Shown piece by piece: positions 1 to 8,666 of a DNA stretch of 47,789 bases. The stretch covers positions 1 through 47,789 of the forward strand of contig NZ_QORI02000027.1 in assembly GCF_003325755.1 (NCBI RefSeq), read 5' to 3'. The notes below the pieces were generated by a model. It searched no databases. It was not told the origin of the DNA and saw nothing but the letters and a program-made list of their open reading frames with translations. This DNA comes from Pseudomonas sp. SST3. Lineage in GTDB: Bacteria; Pseudomonadota; Gammaproteobacteria; Pseudomonadales; Pseudomonadaceae. Position numbers and translations under genes: made by a program. The number at the start of each line of letters is the position of its first letter. Position 1 is the first letter of the stretch.

Positions 1-119
1 TTCTCGCTCCGCGAACGACAAGTACCTTTCGGATATGTGGTTAGACATGAACAATGGCATCCCGCCGCGATGACGGAACCAGCGTGTGCCTACCGCTGAC
101 GATACGCCAACGGACTCAG
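1..119. repeat. Terminal direct repeat of the contig (identical to 47671-47789)
   Basis: The first 119 bases equal the last 119 bases exactly. The repeat lies wholly inside the IS30-family transposase gene, and reading continues in frame across the join. It is therefore an overlap of a circular assembly path of about 47,670 bp rather than two separate genetic repeats. Exact overlaps of one k-mer length are typical of circular paths in de Bruijn assemblies; that origin is inference. Confidence 0.9.
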
Positions 120-258
120 CTGCCTTCTCACTTGTGATCCCGGTTGCTATTTGCGTCCAAAATAGCCGCTCGATCTCGCGGCGAAGTGACGGCGCACCTG
201 GCGAACGCATTGCTTCACGCCCCGTCAACTTCTGCATCCACGCTGCTGGTCGTCCCAT
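1..258 (-). CDS. IS30-family transposase, N-terminal 86 codons (partial; continues at 47670)
   Basis: Read on the minus strand from the ATG at 258, this frame (MGRPAAWMQKLTGREAM...) stays open to base 1. It continues in the same frame at 47670, giving a protein of about 465 residues. The upstream segment resembles a short helix-turn-helix preface (KAAESVGVSSAVGTRWFRHR) ahead of the usual IS30 N-terminal domain. A shorter product could start at the ATG whose complement is at 60 (MPLFMSNHIS), giving 399 residues. Both lengths are plausible; the upstream frame codes convincingly, so I favour the longer one. The protein would cut and join DNA at the element's inverted repeats. Confidence 0.7.
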   Translation of the reverse strand, partial: MGRPAAWMQKLTGREAMRSPGAPSLRREIERLFWTQIATGITSEKAAESVGVSSAVGTRWFRHRGGMPLFMSNHISERYLSFAERE

Positions 259-285
259 AAACACCTCCGATTAAAGGTGTTGCTA

Positions 286-1372
<1,087 letters not shown>

Positions 1373-1900
1373 CAGTTCAGTGGAATGCGGCTGATGGGCG
1401 GGCATTAATTCAGGCTGGAGTGTGGCCTGTGCCAGTTGTATTGGTGTAGCCAGGGAGCCAGATGTCGTGCGCGCTGCTCAGAGCTCTCGTAGCTTCTGGC
1501 ATAGGCCCATTCGCGCAAGCTGGTCTGAATGAAGCGCTCAGCCTTGCCATTGGTTCTTGGGGTATAGGGTTTGGTGCGGATGTGCCTTACGCCTGGAGCA
1601 GTGCACGACAGGCGCTGCCACCCCGCTCATCGGTATGCAAGCTGGAGAAGGCGATGCGTGAGGCATCGTCGATGGCGACATGGACAAACTCCCAGCCCGC
1701 TCCATCTGAGCCCATCAGCCGGGTTCCTGTGACTCGGTGCCCCGGCCTCCAGAAACGTGCGAGCTTCTTGATATCCAGGTGCAGCAGCTCGCCTGGGTGA
1801 GCGTACTGATAACGCCTGATCGGCGGGGCGGGCTCCAGCTCGGGGAGGCGATTGAGCCCAATTCGTTTGAGGTGGCGAGCGATGGTGCTGACCGTCAGCC
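1373..1900 (-). pseudogene. IS481-family transposase, C-terminal half of the outer copy (degraded)
   Basis: On the minus strand this reads GLTVSTIARHLKRIGLNRL, then the core segment HLDIKKLARFWRPGHRVTG and VAIDDASRIAFSSL, then the C-terminal WLHQYNWHRPHSSLN. The region around the second catalytic aspartate is deleted and a stop interrupts the end, so it cannot be functional. Its N-terminal half is at 5302-5583. The two halves rejoin in frame (IAHEL then GLTVSTIA) if the younger IS481 and one CTAG copy are removed. The right border near 1373 is cut by the IS3 remnant. Confidence 0.8.
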
Positions 1901-1904
1901 CTAG
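1901..1904. repeat. CTAG target duplication of inner IS481 (left copy)
   Basis: CTAG here and at 5298-5301 flank the inner IS481. IS481-family elements are known to prefer NCTAGN targets. Removing the element and one CTAG restores the reading frame of the outer transposase, which confirms the assignment. Confidence 0.8.
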
Positions 1905-1987
1905 CTGTGATCTCTCAGTAGGTTGTTCATCCGGGGCATTCCCGGAATTCTGGAAGTGCGACCAACCAAGCCTTCCAGGAGCCCCGG

Positions 1988-2182
1988 ATGAACCTGCATA
2001 AACATGCCCGTCTTACACCTCGCGGTCGAGCCCTTCTTGTCCAGCGTATCGAGCAAGGTTTGCGTGTCGAAGATGCCGCGCAGGCTGCAGGCGTAAGCGT
2101 TCGAACGGCCTACAAGTGGCTCAGGCGTTTTCGGGAGGAAGGTGAGGCTGGCCTGCAAGATCGCTCATCGCGACCGGGGTTC
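1988..2182 (+). pseudogene. IS481-family transposase, N-terminal part of inner copy
   Basis: The frame MNLHKHARLTPRGRALLVQR holds the helix-turn-helix of an IS481 transposase (AAQAAGVSVRTAYKWLRRFR) and ends RSSRP where IS66 enters. The continuation is at 4584. The start is supported by its match to the start of the outer copy at 5583. No function is possible in this split state. Confidence 0.8.
2175..2182. repeat. 8-bp target duplication CGGGGTTC of IS66 (left copy)
   Basis: CGGGGTTC occurs immediately before the IS66 left terminus (GTAAGCG) and again immediately after its right terminus (CGCTTAC) at 4576-4583. An 8-bp duplication is the hallmark of IS66 insertion. Confidence 0.95.
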
Positions 2183-2219
2183 GTAAGCGTCCAGCCAAGT
2201 CACCTTCCGAACTCCAACA

Positions 2220-2269
2220 TTAAGGGCGATGGTGTCCGCATATTTTTAAGCGGACGCGATCGTCCTTAA
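2220..2269 (+). promoter_or_regulatory. Long stem-loop in the IS66 leader just before tnpA
   Basis: Left arm 2220-2239 pairs with right arm 2250-2269 around a 10-base AU-rich loop. All 20 positions pair except one, with two G-U wobbles, and both arms begin or end with TTAAGG/CCTTAA. The hairpin ends 13 bases before the tnpA ATG, next to its AGGA ribosome site. It could stop transcription entering from outside or limit transposase translation; which one is inference. Confidence 0.55.
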
Positions 2270-2282
2270 CGTCAGGATTCCT

Positions 2283-2600
2283 ATGCGCCAACGAAGCTCT
2301 TACCCCAAACCGTTCAAGGCCCAGGTCGTTCAGGAATGCCTGCAACCCGGCGCGACCGTCTCCAGCGTTGCCATCAGCCATGGCATCAACGCCAACGTCA
2401 TTCGCAAGTGGTTACCGCTTTACCGAGATCAGCCACCCGCAGTGTTGCCGGCTTTCATTCCGTTGAGGGCTACGCCCAAACGGCCGGCTGAAGCAGCGGT
2501 GATTATTGAGCTGCCGCTTGGCGAGCAGTCAGTCACGGTGAAATGGCCAGCTTCCGATCCTAACGGTTGCGCCCGCTTTGTCCGGGGGCTCGCCCCGTGA
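2283..2600 (+). CDS. tnpA: IS66 accessory protein TnpA
   Basis: The gene encodes a 105-residue protein starting MRQRSSYPKPFKAQVVQ. The first half is a Tn3/IS3-like helix-turn-helix (GATVSSVAISHGINANVIRKW) and the second half is a basic tail, as usual for IS66 TnpA. AGGATTCCT before the ATG gives a ribosome site. The end overlaps the tnpB start as GTGA, implying coupled translation. IS66 elements of this class need TnpA, TnpB and TnpC together for transposition; the exact role of TnpA is unknown, and DNA binding is inferred from the helix-turn-helix. Confidence 0.9.
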   Translation: MRQRSSYPKPFKAQVVQECLQPGATVSSVAISHGINANVIRKWLPLYRDQPPAVLPAFIPLRATPKRPAEAAVIIELPLGEQSVTVKWPASDPNGCARFVRGLAP

Positions 2601-2932
2601 TCCGCATCGATAGCATCTGGCTCGCCACCGAACCGATGGATATGCGCGCCGGCACCGAGACCGCATTGGCCCGTGTGATCGCGGTGTTCGGTGCGGCGAA
2701 GCCGCACTGCGCCTATCTCTTTGCCAATCGCCGTGCCAACCGCATGAAAGTCCTGGTGCATGACGGCGTGGGGATCTGGCTGGCCGCGCGGCGTTTGAAC
2801 CAAGGTAAGTTTCACTGGCCAGGCATCCGCCACGGCTCGGAAGTCGAGCTCGACACCGAGCAGCTTCAGGCTTTGGTACTCGGTCTACCCTGGCAGCGGG
2901 TTGGTGCGGCCGGCGCAATCACAGTGCTGTAG
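2597..2932 (+). CDS. tnpB: IS66 accessory protein TnpB
   Basis: The protein has 111 residues and starts at the GTG that overlaps the tnpA stop (VIRIDSIWLATEPMDMRAG). It shows the conserved IS66 Orf2 pattern: the MDMRAGTET segment early, then CAYLFANRRANRMKVLVHDG, then GIWLAARRLNQGKF. Its size matches the usual 110-120 residues. Translation is probably coupled to tnpA. It is essential for transposition in related elements, but its biochemical role is not established. Confidence 0.9.
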   Translation: MIRIDSIWLATEPMDMRAGTETALARVIAVFGAAKPHCAYLFANRRANRMKVLVHDGVGIWLAARRLNQGKFHWPGIRHGSEVELDTEQLQALVLGLPWQRVGAAGAITVL

Positions 2933-2993
2933 CGCCTGCCATTAGCCCATCGATTCGTCGCCGCTGACTCCCCGCACTGGCACAATCGTCGGC

Positions 2994-4544
2994 ATGACTT
3001 CCTCGCCCAGTCTCGACCAGATGACACCCGACCAGCTGCGCGCATTGGCCGCGCAGTTGATGTCTCAAGTCGATACGCTGGGCCAGCAGGTCGGCACGAT
3101 GGGCAAGAAGATCCACCGCGATCAAACAGTCATCGAACAACTCACCCACGAAATCGCATGGTTCAAACGGAACAAGTTCGCCAAGCGCAGCGAGCAGCTA
3201 AGCCCAGACCAGGGCAGCCTGCTTGATGAGCTGCTCGACACCGACATCGCCGCCATCGAGGCGGAGTTGAAAGCCGTCAATCCCCCGGTTATCCCAGCCG
3301 AACCATGCCAACAGCCCAAGCGCACACCGCTGCCACCGCAATTTCCGCGTACCGTGATCCGTCACGAGCCGGAGAACACCCAGTGCGCCTGCGGTTGCCA
3401 GCTACAGCGCGTCGGCGAAGACGTCAGCGAAAAGCTGGATTACACGCCAGGCGTGTTCACCGTCGAACAGCACGTGCGTGGGAAATGGGTCCGTCGCCAG
3501 TGCGAAACACTGATCCAGGCACCCTTGCCGGCCCAGGTAATCGATAAAGGCATCCCCACCGCCGGCCTCCTGGCTCACGTGATGGTGGCCAGGTTCGCCG
3601 ATCACCTGCCGCTGTACCGGCAAGAGAAAATCTTTGGCCGTGCCGGCCTAGCCATCGCTCGCTCGACGCTGGCGCAACGGGTCGGGCAAACCGGCGTGCA
3701 GCTCCAGCCGCTAGTCGATGCCCTGCGCGAAGCCGTGTTGGCCCAAGGTGTGATCCACGCCGATGAAACCCCGGTGCAGATGCTCGCGCCAGGCGAGAAG
3801 AAAACCTATCGGGCTTACGTCTCGGCCTACAGCACCACACCCTTCGCCGATCTGAAGGCCGTGGTGTACGACTTCAGCCCCAGCCGCGCCGGCGAGCATG
3901 CACGCAACTTCCTTGGTCAATGGAACGGCAAGTTGGTCTGCGACGACTTCGCCGGTTACAAGGCCAGCTTCGAGCAAGGCGTGACTGAGATCGGCTGCAT
4001 GGCCCACGCCCGGCGCAAATTCTTCGACCTCCACGCCGCGAACAAAAGCCAACTGGCCGAACAGGCGCTGCACTCCATTGCCAGCCTATATGAAGTCGAA
4101 CGGCAAGTGCGCGACATGAGCGACGAGGATCGCTGGCGAATACGGCAGGAAAAGTCTTCACCAATCCTCGACGCGCTGCATGACTGGATGCTAGCCCAAC
4201 GTGATCGGGTGCCCAACGGATCAGCCACGGCGAAAGCCTTGGATTACAGCCTCAAACGCTGGCTGGCACTGACGCGCTACCTTGATGACGGCGCTGTGCC
4301 CATCGACAATAATCAGGTCGAGAACCAGATTCGGCCATGGGCCCTTGGACGCTCGAACTGGTTGTTTGCCGGGTCACTACTGCGCAGCGGCAAGCGGGCG
4401 GCGGCGATCATGAGTTTGATCCAGTCGGCGCGGATGAATGGGCATGATCCGTATGCCTATCTGAAGGATGTACTGACACGACTGCCGACGCAGCGGGCGA
4501 GTGAGATAGGCCAACTGCTGCCGCATCAATGGGTATCTGCCTGA
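2994..4544 (+). CDS. tnpC: IS66 transposase TnpC
   Basis: The gene encodes a 516-residue DDE transposase of normal length. It shows an N-terminal coiled coil (about residues 10-60), a zinc-ribbon-like CACGC region near residue 130, and the catalytic core with VIHADETPVQM and VCDDFAGYKASF. After the insertion domain it has VPIDNNQVENQIRP, containing the catalytic glutamate. The C-terminal domain ends LPHQWVSA. The frame has no breaks. A shorter relative of this C-terminus survives as a fragment at 22572-22737, and a different IS66 lineage is present at 20099-21643. Confidence 0.95.
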   Translation: MTSSPSLDQMTPDQLRALAAQLMSQVDTLGQQVGTMGKKIHRDQTVIEQLTHEIAWFKRNKFAKRSEQLSPDQGSLLDELLDTDIAAIEAELKAVNPPVIPAEPCQQPKRTPLPPQFPRTVIRHEPENTQCACGCQLQRVGEDVSEKLDYTPGVFTVEQHVRGKWVRRQCETLIQAPLPAQVIDKGIPTAGLLAHVMVARFADHLPLYRQEKIFGRAGLAIARSTLAQRVGQTGVQLQPLVDALREAVLAQGVIHADETPVQMLAPGEKKTYRAYVSAYSTTPFADLKAVVYDFSPSRAGEHARNFLGQWNGKLVCDDFAGYKASFEQGVTEIGCMAHARRKFFDLHAANKSQLAEQALHSIASLYEVERQVRDMSDEDRWRIRQEKSSPILDALHDWMLAQRDRVPNGSATAKALDYSLKRWLALTRYLDDGAVPIDNNQVENQIRPWALGRSNWLFAGSLLRSGKRAAAIMSLIQSARMNGHDPYAYLKDVLTRLPTQRASEIGQLLPHQWVSA

Positions 4545-4575
4545 ATCTCGCAAGGTGAGTTCGCCGTACGCTTAC

Positions 4576-4583
4576 CGGGGTTC
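4576..4583. repeat. 8-bp target duplication CGGGGTTC of IS66 (right copy)
   Basis: This is the partner of 2175-2182, directly after the right inverted repeat CGCTTAC. Confidence 0.95.
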
Positions 4584-5301
4584 TGCCCGCATGCCACTCC
4601 AGACGCTCTGCTTGATCGCCTTGTCGAGCAGCGTCGGGCACGCAAGACCTATCGACAGATAGCCGACGACTTGGGCTTGGCCGTCAGCACGATGGCGCGT
4701 CGCCTCAGAAAGCTCGGCCTGCATCGCCTGACAGAACTGGAGCCGGCACCACCGGTGCTGCGCTACGAATACGCGAAACCCGGCGATCTGCTGCACCTGG
4801 ACATCAAGAAGTTGGGGCGCTTCCGCCAACCCGGCCACCGCGTGACGGGCAACCGCCAGCAGAACTCGGACGGTGCCGGCTGGGAGTTCGTCCAGGTGGC
4901 CATCGATGATGCCAGCCGAATAGCTTTCAGCTCCCTGCATCCCGATGAGCGTGGCACCAGCGCCTGCCGCGCGCTTCTTCAGGCGCTGCGCTACTACCGA
5001 GGCCTCGGTATACGGGTTACTCGCATCATGACCGACAACGGCGCGCAGGCTTGGCTTGCGCCATCTATGGACCAAACCCTACACACCGCGCACAAACGGC
5101 AAGGCCGAGCGCTTCATCCAGACCAGCTTGCGTGAGTGGGCATACGCACGCAGCTACGAAAACTCCGAGCAGCGCGCCGCCCACCTGTTGCCGTGGCTGC
5201 ACCGATACAACTGGCACAGGCCTCACGCCAGCCTCGGTTACCGGCCTCCCATCAGCCGCGCTCCACTTCCACTGAAGAACGTACTGGGTTTATACAACTA
5301 G
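4584..5301 (+). pseudogene. IS481-family transposase, C-terminal part of inner copy (deleted, frameshifted)
   Basis: The gene resumes after IS66 with RKTYRQIADDLGLAVSTMAR, then HLDIKKLGRF and VAIDDASRIAFSSL and MTDNGA of the DDE core. Right after that aspartate about 30 bases are missing and the frame changes. The remainder (KPYTPRTNGKAERFIQ, with the catalytic glutamate, then WLHRYNWHRPHASLGY and NVLGLYN) lies in another frame from 5056. The gene was therefore broken twice, by deletion and by IS66. The stop codon TAG at 5299-5301 is part of the CTAG target duplication, not of the element itself. Confidence 0.8.
5298..5301. repeat. CTAG target duplication of inner IS481 (right copy)
   Basis: This is the partner of 1901-1904. 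It also supplies the stop codon of the inserted transposase. Confidence 0.8.
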
Positions 5302-5583
5302 CTCGTGAGCAATTTGTCGATAGGTGTGGCGAGCCCTGCGTCGCTCAATCAGCTTTTCTAGTGCAGGCTCAGGTGTGGCGTGGGGGCAGGTGCGAGGACG
5401 CGAGGTGCGATCCATCATTCCGTTCTCTCCCTCTTCGCGGTAACGCCGAAGCCATTTGTAGGCAGTACGCACGCTTACACCGGCTGCTTGTGCTGCCTCT
5501 TTTACGCGTAATCCTTGAAGCATACGTTGGACTAAAAGAGCTCGACCTCGTGGGGTAAGACGGGCATTTTTATGCAGGTTCAT
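5302..5583 (-). pseudogene. IS481-family transposase, N-terminal part of outer copy
   Basis: From the ATG at 5583 the frame reads [20 protein letters not shown], followed by the helix-turn-helix AAQAAGVSVRTAYKWLRRYR and the segment RRARHTYRQIAHEL. It then runs into the inner IS481. About 85% of residues agree with the inner copy, so the two belong to closely related elements. It is not functional because its second half is separated and decayed. Confidence 0.8.
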
Positions 5584-5666
5584 CCGGGGCTCCTGGAAGG
5601 CTTGGTTGGTCGCACTTCCAGTTTTCCGGGAATGCTCCGGATGAACAACCTACCGAGAGATCACAA
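5302..5666 (-). mobile_element. IS481-family insertion sequence, outer copy, N-terminal side
   Basis: This is the left-reading older IS481, whose other half is 1373-1900. Its terminus at 5666 (minus strand TTGTGATCTCTCGGTAGG) matches the left end of the inner copy. It is followed by CTAG at 5667-5670, the insertion target inside the catechol dioxygenase gene. Within it, 5302-5583 encodes the transposase N-terminus. Confidence 0.8.
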
Positions 5667-5670
5667 CTAG

Positions 5671-6291
5671 ACAGATGAATGAAGGCCACGTCGTGGGCCT
5701 TGGTCGACAGGCTGAGAAACTGCGCGACGCGCGTGCCACCGTCGTCCAGCACCTGTTCGGCCAGATAGAAGCCGAGCACCTTGGTGAATAGGTCATAGGT
5801 CGCCGACAATTCGTCGCCATACATGAGGGCGTGGTCGAAACGCACCACGCGTATGCCCTTGAGATTGCGCGGCCAGGCTTCCGGATTGACCTCCTCCACC
5901 CCCCCACTTACCCCGTGTATTCCTTGTCGGCGTAGAGCTCGAAGGAATGCCCGGACGGTGCCTGGAAGCCCACGCGGCGCCCGCAGCCCCTGAGCTCGCC
6001 GGCGGGGATGTTTTCGATCAGACAGCCATAGTTGAGTAGGTCTTCGGTGAGCCGATTCAAGCAATCCTCATCAAGCACCTTGAAACCCATAAAATCCATG
6101 CCCGGCTCGTCCGCTTCACGCAGCACCAGGGAAAACTTGTCCACTTCGGCCCAGGCTTTCAGATAGACGCGTCCGTAGTCATCACGGTCCACTTCGATCA
6201 GGCCGAGCAGGTCGCGGTAATGAACCAGGGCACTCTCTAGATTGAGCACGCGCAGTTGGATGTGGCCAGGTCGCATAACACCTTTTTTCAT
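5671..6291 (-). pseudogene. Catechol 2,3-dioxygenase (XylE/DmpB type), frameshifted and truncated by IS481
   Basis: From the ATG at 6291 the frame reads [40 protein letters not shown] and [19 protein letters not shown]. These are hallmarks of the type I extradiol catechol 2,3-dioxygenase of TOL/phenol meta pathways. At about 5912 a frame change (extra bases in TAAGTGGGGGGG) separates this from [12 protein letters not shown] and [20 protein letters not shown]. The gene ends at FIHL where the outer IS481 entered a CTAG site. About half of the usual 307 residues remain. The second and third iron ligands (His and Glu of the C-terminal domain) are lost, so it cannot work. It probably once followed the ferredoxin remnant next to it. 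Confidence 0.9.
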
Positions 6292-6421
6292 AACGACGCC
6301 TCTTGTTTCATCTTGTTGTTTTTGTTGGCCTCGCCATTCCGGCGAAGGCATTCGATGCTCAGATCGGATTGCGGAAACACCTGGCATGCCGGTGCCAAGC
6401 CCTGGCTTGCCATTTCGGGCG
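6290..6421 (-). pseudogene. XylT-type ferredoxin, C-terminal remnant
   Basis: On the minus strand, directly before the dioxygenase remnant, one frame reads [20 protein letters not shown], then [16 protein letters not shown], then KMKQEASL and a TGA that overlaps the dioxygenase ATG (ATGA). This is the tail of the chloroplast-type ferredoxin XylT/DmpQ, which reactivates oxidised catechol 2,3-dioxygenase by reducing its iron. One cysteine of the cluster (ACQVF) is left. The upstream part with the other three cysteines is absent; a stop and frame loss appear by about 6421. From 6422 to 6610 I see nothing recognisable. Confidence 0.7.
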
Positions 6422-6610
6422 CCTTCGCTTTTCACCAGCCACGTGACGCCCATTAGAAGGTGACGCCGCGGCCCGCCAGCTATGGATGGTCTGAATAATC
6501 GTGACGCTTCTGACGATGTCAACGCTATGTCCAGAATAGGACGGCAAAGCCCGGAGGCAGTCAAAAAAGCATGACTACTTCCGACCATCCTTAACCTGTG
6601 TCCACAGCTG

Positions 6611-7342
6611 CTAGGCAAGATCAGTTTGCCTGTCTGTTTCGGAGGGGCGCACATGCAGATTACCGTGCAAAAATGCGTGTCGGTGCAGCGCGAAAGGTAC
6701 AAGCGTGCGGTTTTTAACCGTCACCGCGCGCGTGGCCAGGCGCTCGACAAACGCATGGTCATGCGAGACAAAAAGCATGGCTTGTGGTAACCGTTCCAGA
6801 TACTCGATTAGCCGCTCACGGGACGACTCATCCAGCCCCGAGGTAGGCTCGTCGAGAAGCAACACCTCCGGCCGCATCGCCAATACAGCGGCTAGAGCCA
6901 CCAGTCTTTTCTCCCCTCCGGACAGTTTACGCGTGACACGACAGGCAAAGCCGGCAAGCCCCAGCTCGGCAAGCGTGGTGTGCGCTATTGATATCGCCTC
7001 CGTGCGACTGTAGCCAAGGTTGACCGGGCCGAACGCGACGTCTTCGAGCACAGTCGGACAAAAAAGCTGATCATCCGAATCTTGAAACAACAGACCAACA
7101 CGGCCGCGTATTTCACGGAACGACGACTCATCGGCTGTCTCGACACCAAAAATGGTGATCCGCCCCCTCGCGGGAGGATGCAGTCCCACTAATAAATGAA
7201 GCAGGGTCGTCTTACCTGCCCCGTTATGCCCTAGTAAGGCGACACGCTCACCAGCATGCAGGCTAAAAGCGACCTCGCTCAGCACATTGCGCCCCTCATG
7301 GTCTGCTGCAATGCCTCGCAACGATAATAGCGGCTGGCTCAT
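6611..7342 (-). CDS. nikO: Nickel ECF-type transporter ATPase NikO (CbiO family)
   Basis: The 243-residue ABC ATPase starts [17 protein letters not shown]. It shows Walker A (GHNGAGKTT), the Q-loop ([11 protein letters not shown], the form typical of energy-coupling-factor ATPases), the signature [13 protein letters not shown] and Walker B with [12 protein letters not shown], then the switch histidine VSHDHAF. The start at 7342 is chosen because it overlaps the nikQ stop as ATGA; an upstream in-frame extension would run deep into nikQ. It powers Ni/Co uptake with NikQ and NikM. The last 25 residues are rich in His and polar residues. It is the final gene of the nik operon. Confidence 0.9.
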   Translation of the reverse strand: MSQPLLSLRGIAADHEGRNVLSEVAFSLHAGERVALLGHNGAGKTTLLHLLVGLHPPARGRITIFGVETADESSFREIRGRVGLLFQDSDDQLFCPTVLEDVAFGPVNLGYSRTEAISIAHTTLAELGLAGFACRVTRKLSGGEKRLVALAAVLAMRPEVLLLDEPTSGLDESSRERLIEYLERLPQAMLFVSHDHAFVERLATRAVTVKNRTLVPFALHRHAFLHGNLHVRPSETDRQTDLA

Positions 7343-8100
7343 AAGAAGTGCTCGCAGTAAGTCAGGCCAATCAGAAAAATCGATACCATGCCGAGAGCGA
7401 CGGTATCGCAACGCTGCCATCTATCCATAGTGAACAAAGGCAACTGCCCAGTGAACCCACGGCATTTCATGGCGGCTAGAACTCGTTGAGAACGTTCGAA
7501 GCTGCGCACCAACAGCATGCCCAGTAACCAGCCGAACGAGCGCCAGGTATGACGATCGCCGCGCGGGACAAACCCTCGCGCCTGCATTGCCCGACGAATA
7601 CGGTGATGCTCTTCCTGAAACACACCGATATAACGCACTGATAACAAGAAAAGCTGTACGAGGACCTGGGGCATGCCCAACTTGGCCATGGCATGCCCCA
7701 GGGATTCGGGCTCCAAGGTGCCGACCAGCGCCAGGGCAGTAAAGGTAACTGCGTTCGCTTTGAGAATAATGGTCAGCGCCAGCAGAAAACCCTCCCATGA
7801 GGCCGTCCATCCGGCATACCCGAACATCGGAATGCCTGGAGTCGAGAACGGGAGCATGACCAGCATCAACAGCATGAAACCCTCAAGTGCGCAAATCCGT
7901 CGCAGCAATGAGCGCAAGTCGAGCCGGGCGATCCAGACAAACACCCAGGCGCAACCGAGCGCCACTGCCACCACGCCAAGGCTATGCAGACTGGCTGTCG
8001 TCAAGGCGAAGAGCGCAGTGACAACGACACGTAAACGGGGGTCCATCCTATCGAGCCGGCTGCCAGGCTGGCTCGCGGCAGACAAGCTGACGAAGCTCAT
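7339..8100 (-). CDS. nikQ: Nickel ECF-type transporter transmembrane protein NikQ (CbiQ family)
   Basis: This is a 253-residue membrane protein with about six hydrophobic segments. It carries the two Ala/Cys-Arg-Gly coupling motifs of CbiQ/EcfT proteins, AMQARGF and AMKCRGF, which contact the ATPase. The N-terminus has the usual DPRLRVVVT segment. The gene overlaps nikL at its start and nikO at its end by four bases, so translation is coupled. It links NikO to the substrate-binding NikM in the inner membrane. Confidence 0.9.
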   Translation of the reverse strand: MSFVSLSAASQPGSRLDRMDPRLRVVVTALFALTTASLHSLGVVAVALGCAWVFVWIARLDLRSLLRRICALEGFMLLMLVMLPFSTPGIPMFGYAGWTASWEGFLLALTIILKANAVTFTALALVGTLEPESLGHAMAKLGMPQVLVQLFLLSVRYIGVFQEEHHRIRRAMQARGFVPRGDRHTWRSFGWLLGMLLVRSFERSQRVLAAMKCRGFTGQLPLFTMDRWQRCDTVALGMVSIFLIGLTYCEHFL

Positions 8101-8666
8101 CGATCAGCTCCCAGCATACGAGGCCGCCAGTGCAGCAACAGCCCTGCCAAGCCAACGATGTAGCCCAAGCCGCCAAGAATGTCTTGCAAACGCAGGCGCT
8201 CCTGGAAACCGAAGAGTTGTTCACGCAAAGGCGTTATCTGACGGGCAACGGCACGCTCGATCAGCGATTCTAGCTGCGCCCTGCCGTACGCTTCACCTGT
8301 GGGGGCGATCACGGATGCCTCGGAGCCATTGGTCCCATAACTTTCGAAATTGCCGACCAGTTCAGCCGCGGAGATACTCCATTGAGCCTGGTGACCGTCG
8401 CCAGTCTGGGCAGTAATTCGGTAATCCTGGCGCCTATCGGGGGTTAGGCTAAACACGCCTTCCCCATCAGTCTGCGCGCGATCAACTACAAGTCCATCGG
8501 AATTCTCCAAAAACACCTCAGCGCCACGTGCCTTGACGCCACCGGCAAAATAAGCCTTGCCGGAAACCCTGCCTTCCTCGGCAAAGGCAAACACCTTGAG
8601 CTGATGCGCCGCGAGCGGGCTGCTGATAATAAGCAGCAACAAGCCAAACGTGATTTCTCTAGTCAT
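8097..8666 (-). CDS. nikL: Nickel transporter accessory protein NikL
   Basis: The 189-residue protein has a signal sequence (MTREITFGLLLLIISSPLAA) directly followed by HQLKVFAFAEEG. A small beta-sandwich of the carboxypeptidase-regulatory type occupies about residues 20-110. A helical stretch and one C-terminal membrane segment (LGGLGYIVGLAGLLL) follow. This layout matches NikL of NikMNQO-like systems, which replaces NikN in some proteobacteria. The histidine just after the cleavage site could bind metal (inference). The gene overlaps nikQ and the restored nikM end. Confidence 0.8.
   Translation of the reverse strand: MTREITFGLLLLIISSPLAAHQLKVFAFAEEGRVSGKAYFAGGVKARGAEVFLENSDGLVVDRAQTDGEGVFSLTPDRRQDYRITAQTGDGHQAQWSISAAELVGNFESYGTNGSEASVIAPTGEAYGRAQLESLIERAVARQITPLREQLFGFQERLRLQDILGGLGYIVGLAGLLLHWRPRMLGADR

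Larger units (their letters stand above)
2183..4575 (+). mobile_element. IS66-family insertion sequence, complete (2393 bp, tnpABC)
   Basis: Both ends carry the IS66-type inverted repeat GTAAGCGT, and perfect 8-bp target duplications flank the element. Three plus-strand genes fill it in the canonical order: tnpA (2283-2600), tnpB (2597-2932), tnpC (2994-4544). All frames are intact, so this is the best candidate for an active element in the window. It inserted into an already nested IS481. A strong hairpin lies between the left end and tnpA. Confidence 0.93.
1905..5297 (+). mobile_element. IS481-family insertion sequence, interrupted by IS66
   Basis: This is the inner IS481 copy, inserted into an older IS481 at a CTAG site. 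Its left end begins with TGTGATCTCTCAGTAGG and its right end finishes TTTATACAA. Terminal TGT/ACA is typical of this group. The single transposase gene begins at 1988 and ends at 5301. An IS66 element (2183-4575) splits the gene after codon 65. Without the IS66 the element would be about 1.0 kb, slightly short for the family because of an internal deletion in the gene. Confidence 0.8.

Noticed and set aside
5671..6291. Functional catechol 2,3-dioxygenase
   Set aside because: The frame is broken and the C-terminal iron-binding half is missing behind the IS481.
7673..8416. Plus-strand open frame of 247 codons opposite nikQ/nikL
   Set aside because: It is the mirror of well-supported nik genes and its translation is low-complexity Ser/Arg/Ala without family features.
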